Assembly: GCA_014385025.1 (NCBI GenBank)
Contig: JACRTB010000003.1
Coordinates: forward strand, 124,001-188,000
Reading direction: 5' to 3'
Length of the DNA: 64,000 bases
Source: Yanshouia hominis
GTDB taxonomy: Bacteria; Bacillota; Clostridia; Oscillospirales; Ruminococcaceae
In this document: in pieces, positions 58,824 through 64,000 of the stretch
Layout: every line of letters begins with the position of its first letter
Position numbering within the stretch: the stretch's first letter is position 1
Translations under genes and position numbers: made by a program
Notes under the pieces: generated by a model
Seen by the model: only the letters and a program-made list of their open reading frames with translations
Told to the model about the DNA's origin: nothing
Database searches by the model: none

Positions 58824-59113
58824 AAAACGCAGACAGACTCAATGGGAAACGGTGCGGCTGCCGCAGAAAGCAGGGCTTTTCTCCTTCGACCAGATCGGCC
58901 CCTGCATCGAAGCGGGATACCGCGCCGCGAGGGAACTGACCGGAGTGATCGGCGCGTTGGGATGAAAAACGCAGACAGACTCAATGGGAAACGGTGCGGC
59001 TGCCGCAGAAAGCAGGGCTTTTCACCTTCGATCAGATCGGCCCCTGCATCGAAGCGGGATACCGCGCCGCGAAGGAACTGACCGGAGTGATCGGCGCGTT
59101 GGGATGAAAAACG
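58717..59113 (+). repeat. 142-bp tandem repeat of the patatin gene 3' end
   Basis: GCAGGGCTTTT recurs with starts at about 58729, 58871 and 59013, period exactly 142. Each unit has the last ~90 coding bases, the TGA stop and a linker that ends in GGTGCGGCTGCCGCAG. That linker matches the 3' end of the convergent PhzF gene (59119-59140), so the unit spans both gene ends. Units 1 and 2 are nearly identical; unit 3 has a few changes. Confidence 0.92.
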
Positions 59114-60004
59114 TCAATAGGAGACGGTGCGGCTGCCGCAGCAGACCGCCCTTCCGCCGATGGAAACCGAAATGACGTCCCGTTCTCTGGAGGCCCAGAC
59201 CCGCACGACCCCGTCGCGGCCGATTTCCTGCCCCTGCTCGATCAGCAGGTCGGCATGCGCCAGAGAAGGCTCGATGTACCGAAGGTAATAGGCTCCCATC
59301 ACACCGGAAGCGGTGCCTGTGACGGGATCCTCGACCGTCCCGGCGCAGGCCCCCGAGAAATGCCGCCCATGCATCGAGCGCCCGGAACGGGTCACGTCCA
59401 GCACGACCGGGTGGACCGAAGCGGCGGGAAACTCTGTGAGCACCGAGGGGAAAAGAGCGTTATGCGGCGTGCAGCGGGCACAGGCCTGCAGGTCTTTAAG
59501 CGGCAGGATCAGCGTCCAGGAGCCGGTTGAACCATAAACGGCGGGATAGCGGGCGTCAAGATCCGCTTCGGTCAGGCCGACCGTCCTGAGCAGCGCCCCG
59601 GTGTTTCCGGAAAAGGGCAGAAACCGCGCGTCGTTCTGCTTCATCACGACTTCCCGGGTTTCGCCCAGCCAATCGACGGGCAGCGCGCCGGCCTGTGTTT
59701 CGGCCACGAGGCGCCGATTGCCTCGAAGTCCGTCCCGCGCCGCCAGAGCGCTGACGGCCGCGACGGTGCCATGCCCGCAGAGCGGCATTTCGCTGCCGGG
59801 TGCGAAAAAACGGAGCCGCAGGGAGCATTCCGCCCGGCCGGACGGCAGGACAAAAGCTGTTTCGCTGAAGCCGACGGCGGCGGCGATGCGCTGCATCTCC
59901 TCTTCGGTCAGCATTCCCTTCGTGTCAAAAACGATTCCGGCGGGGTTTCCCATCCCGGGCGTATCGGTGAAGGCTTCATAATGAAAAAATTCGATCTGAG
60001 ACAT
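59114..60004 (-). CDS. PhzF-family isomerase/epimerase-like protein
   Basis: 296-residue protein of the PhzF/YddE family with two similar halves (about 1-130 and 150-290). Conserved points are YEAFTDTPGMGNPAGIV (about 9-25), the proposed catalytic Glu in GFSETAFV (about 45-52), MPLCGHGTVAA (about 73-83) and DPVTGTASGVMGAYYL (about 227-242). PhzF enzymes isomerise cyclic diene acids or epimerise amino acids; the substrate here is unknown. GAAAGGAGAAACAAG precedes ATG 60004. Monocistronic. Confidence 0.92.
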   Translation of the reverse strand: MSQIEFFHYEAFTDTPGMGNPAGIVFDTKGMLTEEEMQRIAAAVGFSETAFVLPSGRAECSLRLRFFAPGSEMPLCGHGTVAAVSALAARDGLRGNRRLVAETQAGALPVDWLGETREVVMKQNDARFLPFSGNTGALLRTVGLTEADLDARYPAVYGSTGSWTLILPLKDLQACARCTPHNALFPSVLTEFPAASVHPVVLDVTRSGRSMHGRHFSGACAGTVEDPVTGTASGVMGAYYLRYIEPSLAHADLLIEQGQEIGRDGVVRVWASRERDVISVSIGGRAVCCGSRTVSY

Positions 60005-60448
60005 CTTGTTTCTCCTTTCCGGCGGCTGGTGTATTTCCTGTATTGTAGCACAAACCCGCGCGGAAGGAGGGGCATGTGAGAAAATTTTCCGCTTTTGTCA
60101 TCCTGCAAGGCGCGCCCTCTCTTTCGGCGCGTTTGGATGCGGCCGGGAGGAAAAAACACTTTCCTTCCCCGACAGGCGGCGGACGGCGGGCAGCGGGGCG
60201 GCATAGATTGTCATGAAGGGCGAGCGGCGGCAGCGTTCGGGTGGCGCCCTCGCGCCCTTGGACTCGCCCGTGCGCGTTCCCCCGCCGCATCAGATAGATT
60301 GTGGAGGGCCTGCTGCGAATGGCTTGTGCAGCAGGTCCTCCGCCGCGCGGAATGACCCGCGCGTTTGGGGATCGTTTCCGGTTTTTTATTGCAAAACTTA
60401 AAATTATGTGAATTCGGCGGGAATTCCCCCCATGGACCTCCTGTTCGG
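60005..60448. other. Intergenic region with GC-rich hairpins
   Basis: No gene is supported. A TACAAT -10-like element for PhzF lies near 60047 on the minus strand. A 14-bp stem at 60303-60316/60328-60341 (one mismatch) and several CGCC/GGCG palindromes fill 60110-60360. The sequence AGATTGT appears twice. No match to a known element is recognised. Confidence 0.4.
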
Positions 60449-60477
60449 TTGACCTTTGCGGTAAATTGCTGTAAAAT
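60449..60477 (+). promoter_or_regulatory. Promoter of rpe
   Basis: TTGACC (60449-60454), 17 bases, TAAAAT (60472-60477). Confidence 0.7.
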
Positions 60478-60567
60478 AACAAGATGGATTTGGACGATTC
60501 TCCACCCTTTCCCGGCTTTCCCTCCGAAAGCGGAAGGGCAGATTTTTAGCAAAGGCGGAAGTAAAAT

Positions 60568-61233
60568 ATGATTTTGATTTCTCCCTCGATTCTCTCGAGC
60601 GATTTCGCAAATCTTGCGCGTGAGGTCGGCGCCATCGCGGACGGCGGCGCGGATCTTGTTCATGTCGATGTGATGGACGGGCATTTTGTCCCCAATATCA
60701 CCATCGGCGTTCCGGTTGTCGCCTCCCTGAAAAAGGTCAGCGCGCTGCCGCTGGATGTCCATCTTATGATCAGCGATCCTCTCTTTTATACCCCTGCTTT
60801 TTTGAAAGCGGGCAGCGATATGATCACCTTTCATCTTGAGAGCGGTAGCGATGTTTCCAAAACCATTGATGCGATCCGTTCGGGCGGGGCAAAGGCGGGC
60901 GTGGCCCTCAAGCCAGCAACCCCGGCGGAGGCGGTGTTCCCCTACCTCGACCGGCTCGATATGGTGCTGGTGATGACCGTCGAGCCGGGCTTTGGCGGCC
61001 AGAGCTTTATGGCGGACATGCTTCCGAAGATCGAGGCGGTTCGCGCCGAGTGCCTCCGCCGCGGTCTTTCGGTGGATATCCAGGTGGACGGCGGGATCGA
61101 TCCCAAAACGGCGCCGCTGGTCGCGAAGGCCGGCGCCAACGTTCTTGTCGCGGGTTCCGCGGTCTTTAAGCATGAAGATTATGCCGAACCGATCGCCGCG
61201 ATTCGTCAGGCCGCCGTTGAGGCGGCAGGCTGA
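60568..61233 (+). CDS. rpe: Ribulose-phosphate 3-epimerase
   Basis: 221-residue TIM-barrel enzyme that interconverts ribulose 5-phosphate and xylulose 5-phosphate in the pentose phosphate pathway. Hallmarks are SPSILSSDFANL (about 6-17), the metal and catalytic site VHVDVMDGHFVPNITIG (about 31-47), VEPGFGGQSF (about 137-146) and the phosphate loop VAGSAVF near 193. Normal length. GGCGGAAG precedes the ATG. It lies convergent with the MecA-like gene. Confidence 0.96.
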   Translation: MILISPSILSSDFANLAREVGAIADGGADLVHVDVMDGHFVPNITIGVPVVASLKKVSALPLDVHLMISDPLFYTPAFLKAGSDMITFHLESGSDVSKTIDAIRSGGAKAGVALKPATPAEAVFPYLDRLDMVLVMTVEPGFGGQSFMADMLPKIEAVRAECLRRGLSVDIQVDGGIDPKTAPLVAKAGANVLVAGSAVFKHEDYAEPIAAIRQAAVEAAG

Positions 61234-61240
61234 CGCGGCG

Positions 61241-61804
61241 TCAGGAGAGACGCGGCTTGCCGAAATAGTAAAAAAGGGTGTCGGCCGCCTGCTCGCGCAG
61301 GATCGGCAGGGCATGCTCCTCGATGGCGGCGGCGTCGAAGCCGGCCGCCGAGCTGCGGCAGGCATATTCCGCGAGCAGCCTTCCGGCGTCGCTGCCCTGG
61401 CCGTCCATCGGGCGGATGACCAGCCACCAAAGCCCCCGGCAGCGGTAGAGAGCGCTGCCGCACAGCCGGTGTCCGCAGAGCGGCACCAGACGGGACGCCG
61501 CTTCGATGAGCGAGTCGGCGTCCGAAAAGCAGAAGCTCTCCGGCTCTTCTCCGGGAGGCGGATCGGCGCAGAAGTAGACCGTCGCCCCGCCCTGCTCGTC
61601 GGGGTAGACCTCGATCAGCATCCGCCGGGAGGCCGGAAAAAAGCCGAGACGGGTCCGCGCCTCGGCAAGCAGTCCAAGCAGGCCGCGCTTGAGCTGGCGC
61701 AGCGCCTGTGGATCCTCGTTTTCCCATTCGAGCTGCAGGCGGCGCGCATCCTGCGCCGTCAGGGTCGCTTTAAGCCTGTCGTTTGACAGCAAGTGAAATA
61801 CCAT
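61241..61804 (-). CDS. MecA-like adaptor protein
   Basis: 187-residue protein resembling MecA/YpbH adaptors that deliver substrates to the ClpCP protease. The N-terminal 60 residues match the substrate-binding part (LSNDRLKATLTAQDARRL ...), the LIEVYPDEQGGATVYF strand (about 64-79) is typical, and the C-terminal domain has SALYRCRGLWWLVI and LLAEYA, ending in EHALPILREQAADTLFYYFG. It diverges from Bacillus MecA, so the call is by pattern. In spore formers MecA links protein quality control to development. No partner gene is adjacent. Confidence 0.65.
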   Translation of the reverse strand: MVFHLLSNDRLKATLTAQDARRLQLEWENEDPQALRQLKRGLLGLLAEARTRLGFFPASRRMLIEVYPDEQGGATVYFCADPPPGEEPESFCFSDADSLIEAASRLVPLCGHRLCGSALYRCRGLWWLVIRPMDGQGSDAGRLLAEYACRSSAAGFDAAAIEEHALPILREQAADTLFYYFGKPRLS

Positions 61805-61854
61805 CCCAACACCTGCCTTGCATCAATTCGTCCCCGCCAAAAAGGAGGCCGTTC

Positions 61855-62910
61855 ATGAGAAACTATCCCCGAAAAGGGATTTTGTTAGAGCAGAATAAAG
61901 AGCCGGGGCTTTCGAAGGAGATCCGTATTCTCCCCGCCCTGCCGGTGGAGCGCAGCGAGCTGCCCGGACCGGTTTCCTCAACCCCGGATCTGCTGGCGCC
62001 GTATGAGATCGTCAGCATTGCCAAAGAGGCCAATATCGTCGATGAGATCGACGGACGGCGCCTCTGGAAGAAGCTTGCGCAGGCCGCGCGGGAGAGCGTC
62101 TCGGGAATCGTGGTCGATGCGCTCGACGACGAACCCTATATCTCGAGCCAGCTCGCCCCCACCCTTCAATTCCCCGAGCAGCTGCATCAGGGACTCCGCC
62201 TTGCGCTGAGAGCCATCGGCGCGTCAAAATCTTCCATTGAAATTTACCGCAATCTGTTTGATCTGGATACCCGCATCCCATCCTCTATCATGGGGGTCAA
62301 GGTTGACCGGATCAGCGGCTCTTATCCGGCTGAGAGCTACGCCCGGCGGCGGCTGCAGCGCAACAGCACGCTGGTGGTCGGCGCCTGTGCGCTGCTTTTT
62401 CTGCAGCGGGCGGTTTACGAGGGACTCCGGCAGACCTCCGCCTTTGTCACGGTGACAGGGGACTGTGTCGCCAATCCCGGAAACTATGAGGTGCCGCTCG
62501 GCGTTTCGGCCGGTGCGCTGCTCGAGGCGGTCGGCCTGATCACCGACCCGAAGCGGGTGGTGGCGGGCGGCTCGATGACCGGTTTCTCCCTCACCGATCC
62601 GTCTACCGTTTATCTCTCTCAGACGACGCGCGGCCTGCTCGCCTTTGCGGAAGAATTTCAGGATATGGGCTATGCCTGCCTTGGCTGCGGGCGATGCACC
62701 GAGGCCTGCCCGCAGGGGCTTTCCCCCTACTTCATCTACAAGGTGATGCAGAGCCATCGCAAGCACCATATTGAGCTGGCCGACGCCGACCTCTGCATCG
62801 GCTGCGGCTCCTGCAGCTATGTCTGCCCCGCGAAGCTCGATCTCGCACAGGTGATGGCGCAGGCCGCCGCTTACACCCGTCGCCGGCAAACGGCAGGAGG
62901 CCAACCATGA
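61855..62910 (+). CDS. rnfC: Divergent RnfC-type electron transport subunit
   Basis: 351-residue Fe-S protein of the RnfC family, the peripheral subunit of the Rnf complex that couples electron transfer between ferredoxin and NAD to ion pumping. The C-terminal part has two clusters, CLGCGRCTEACP and CIGCGSCSYVCP (about 276-330). An SLBB-like part is at about 195-240 (VTVTGDCVANPGNYEVPLG). The NADH/FMN-binding GGAGFPT motif of typical RnfC is absent; its place has DGRRLWKKLAQAARESV. The protein is shorter than usual (about 440). AAGGAGG precedes ATG 61855. First gene of the operon. Confidence 0.82.
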   Translation: MRNYPRKGILLEQNKEPGLSKEIRILPALPVERSELPGPVSSTPDLLAPYEIVSIAKEANIVDEIDGRRLWKKLAQAARESVSGIVVDALDDEPYISSQLAPTLQFPEQLHQGLRLALRAIGASKSSIEIYRNLFDLDTRIPSSIMGVKVDRISGSYPAESYARRRLQRNSTLVVGACALLFLQRAVYEGLRQTSAFVTVTGDCVANPGNYEVPLGVSAGALLEAVGLITDPKRVVAGGSMTGFSLTDPSTVYLSQTTRGLLAFAEEFQDMGYACLGCGRCTEACPQGLSPYFIYKVMQSHRKHHIELADADLCIGCGSCSYVCPAKLDLAQVMAQAAAYTRRRQTAGGQP

Positions 62911-63938
62911 AGCTGCGAACACAGAATCCCCCTCATATCCGCTCCCGCGAGAGCAGCCTGACCATGATGACCGACATCGTCATCGCCACCCTGCCGCTCT
63001 ATGCGATGGCGGTTTATTATTACGGAACCCGGGCTCTGCTGCTCGGCGGATTCGGCGTGATTGTCAGCAGCATGGCGGATGGCGCCTGTCAGCTTCTCGC
63101 GGGCAGGATTCCCAACATCCGCGACCTTTCCGGCGCGGTCACCGGCCTGTTGATTCCTCTGCTGCTGCCCGCCTCGGCCAGCTATTCGATGATTCTTTTG
63201 GCGGCGCTCTTCGGGATTGCGGTCGCCAAGCAGCCGTTCGGAGGAATGGGACAGAATATCTTTAATCCCGCCGCCGCCGGAACCGCCTTTGCAATGATCT
63301 GCTGGCCGAAATCCGCTTTTGCCTATCCGGTCCCGTTTGAGCGGCTTCCCGCCATGGTGGACGACACGGTGCGGCTGGTCAGCTCACCGGCATACAGTCT
63401 CTCGCTGGGAGGAACCCCCAACATCGATCTGCTGGACATGCTGCTTGGAAATGCCCCCGGTCCGATGGGCGGCACTAACATCTTAGTTTTGCTGACCTGT
63501 CTGATATTCCTGATCGTTCGAAAAACTGTCGGCCTTGCGATGCCGGCCGCTTTTCTGGGCGGAGCGTCGCTGATGGCGCTGCTGACGCCGCGTGTCGATG
63601 CGCCCGCGCTGACCGCGGTCGCCTATGAGCTGATGAGCGGGCTTCTGGTGATCGGAGCCGTTTTTCTGATCAACGATCCGGTCACCTCCCCCAAGAGAAC
63701 GCTGCCGAAGATCTTTTACGGGTTTGGAACCGGCGCGCTGAGTATGGCGTTCCGCCATATCGGCAGGTATGAGGAGTCGTTCCTGTTCGCCCTGCTCGTC
63801 ATGAACGCCACCGTATGGATCATCGATGTGTGGGGGGAGCATCTCGCCCATGCCATGAGGAGGAAAAACCGTGAATTTAAGACTAATCCGCCGGTATCGG
63901 AACCGGCTGAGCAGGACGTCGGGGCTGCTCAAAAATAA
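62907..63938 (+). CDS. rnfD: RnfD-type membrane subunit
   Basis: 343-residue polytopic subunit of the Rnf complex (NqrB/RnfD family), about nine helices. Conserved points are FGGMGQNIFNPAAAGTAFAM (about 112-131), SLGGTP near 170 where other RnfD proteins have the FMN-anchoring SGATP Thr, PGPMGGTN near 188 and LINDPVTSPK near 254. A charged tail of about 30 residues extends past the last helix. ATG overlaps the rnfC stop (ATGA). The next gene starts inside the tail. Confidence 0.88.
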   Translation: MKLRTQNPPHIRSRESSLTMMTDIVIATLPLYAMAVYYYGTRALLLGGFGVIVSSMADGACQLLAGRIPNIRDLSGAVTGLLIPLLLPASASYSMILLAALFGIAVAKQPFGGMGQNIFNPAAAGTAFAMICWPKSAFAYPVPFERLPAMVDDTVRLVSSPAYSLSLGGTPNIDLLDMLLGNAPGPMGGTNILVLLTCLIFLIVRKTVGLAMPAAFLGGASLMALLTPRVDAPALTAVAYELMSGLLVIGAVFLINDPVTSPKRTLPKIFYGFGTGALSMAFRHIGRYEESFLFALLVMNATVWIIDVWGEHLAHAMRRKNREFKTNPPVSEPAEQDVGAAQK

Positions 63939-64000
63939 TCCTGTCGTGGCGCTCGGGATGACGATGCCCTTTGTCATCGTACCGACGCTGAGCCTAAAGG
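63871..64000 (+). CDS. RnfE/RnfA-type subunit, partial
   Basis: First 43 codons of a gene cut by the window end. GTG 63871 has AGGAGG at 58-63 of the same line (63858-63863), and the product begins with a basic stretch, then LLKNNPVVALGMTMPFVIVPTLSLK, typical of the first helix of RnfA/RnfE proteins. It overlaps the rnfD end by 68 bases in another frame. rnfG, which commonly follows rnfD, is not between them. Confidence 0.7.
   Translation, partial: MNLRLIRRYRNRLSRTSGLLKNNPVVALGMTMPFVIVPTLSLK

Overview
The window is about 60% G+C chromosomal DNA from an endospore-forming, anaerobic member of the Clostridia, most likely an Oscillospiraceae/Ruminococcaceae-type gut or sediment lineage. The evidence is spmA-spmB, an AbrB/SpoVT-type regulator, an Rnf-type electron-transport operon, a cysteine-rich clostridial protein behind a sigma-K-like promoter, an S-box riboswitch on metK and consistently AAGGAGG-like ribosome binding sites. 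No tRNA, rRNA or CRISPR array was seen.

Layout. 0-3.3 kb: rplA with its terminator, a possible structured noncoding element (E1), an ArsC/Spx-like protein, a lipoprotein and a cupin. 3.3-7.4 kb: a minus-strand operon of a GlpA-like dehydrogenase, a flavin oxidoreductase, a DUF1667 protein and a FadR-type regulator, behind a promoter with a perfect operator dyad. 7.4-10.1 kb: LysR regulator and MATE pump. 10.5-15.8 kb: secreted acidic protein, HAD phosphatase, spmA-spmB, AbrB-type regulator, a 50-residue GADGPT membrane peptide and a PHP phosphatase. 16-22.3 kb: a LUD/NadE/ACT/PFL/PlsY operon, a dCMP deaminase and rsmA. 22.5-25.6 kb: two large secreted paralogues of the 10.5 kb protein with matching promoters and WalR-like boxes, separated by a structured RNA candidate. 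25.7-27.7 kb: a possible spore-coat protein and a D,D-carboxypeptidase.

27.8-35.35 kb is an A+T-rich integrated element (DUF6061 protein, DUF4143 ATPase, EVE-McrB and McrC restriction system, TnpW-like protein, frameshifted large serine recombinase). It splits a transcription terminator hairpin shared by the two convergent host genes.

35.4-40.7 kb: a DctP-like lipoprotein with an MBOAT/DHHW acyl-transfer pair, then an EamA exporter. 41-42.2 kb: a VOC protein and a second, internally tandem-repeated copy of the noncoding element (E2). 42.2-51.4 kb is a catabolic module: a PrpR-type sigma-54 activator, a textbook -24/-12 promoter driving a tripartite tricarboxylate transporter (TctC-TctB-TctA), and on the other strand a D-2-hydroxyacid dehydrogenase, three PIG-L deacetylase paralogues (one lacking two metal ligands) and a VOC protein. 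I infer that it imports and degrades an acylated or amidated carboxylate.

51.5-61.8 kb is mostly housekeeping: metK with its SAM-I riboswitch, trxA, glutaminase with an attenuator-like leader, cyclophilin, YbaK, HD hydrolase, RmuC, patatin-like lipase, PhzF, rpe and a MecA-like adaptor. The window ends in an Rnf operon whose RnfC lacks the usual nucleotide-binding glycine motif.

A recurring oddity is tandem duplication of 83-142 bp units. Three cases cover the 3' end plus stop codon of a gene (GntR regulator, DctP-like gene, patatin gene) and the fourth lies inside E2.
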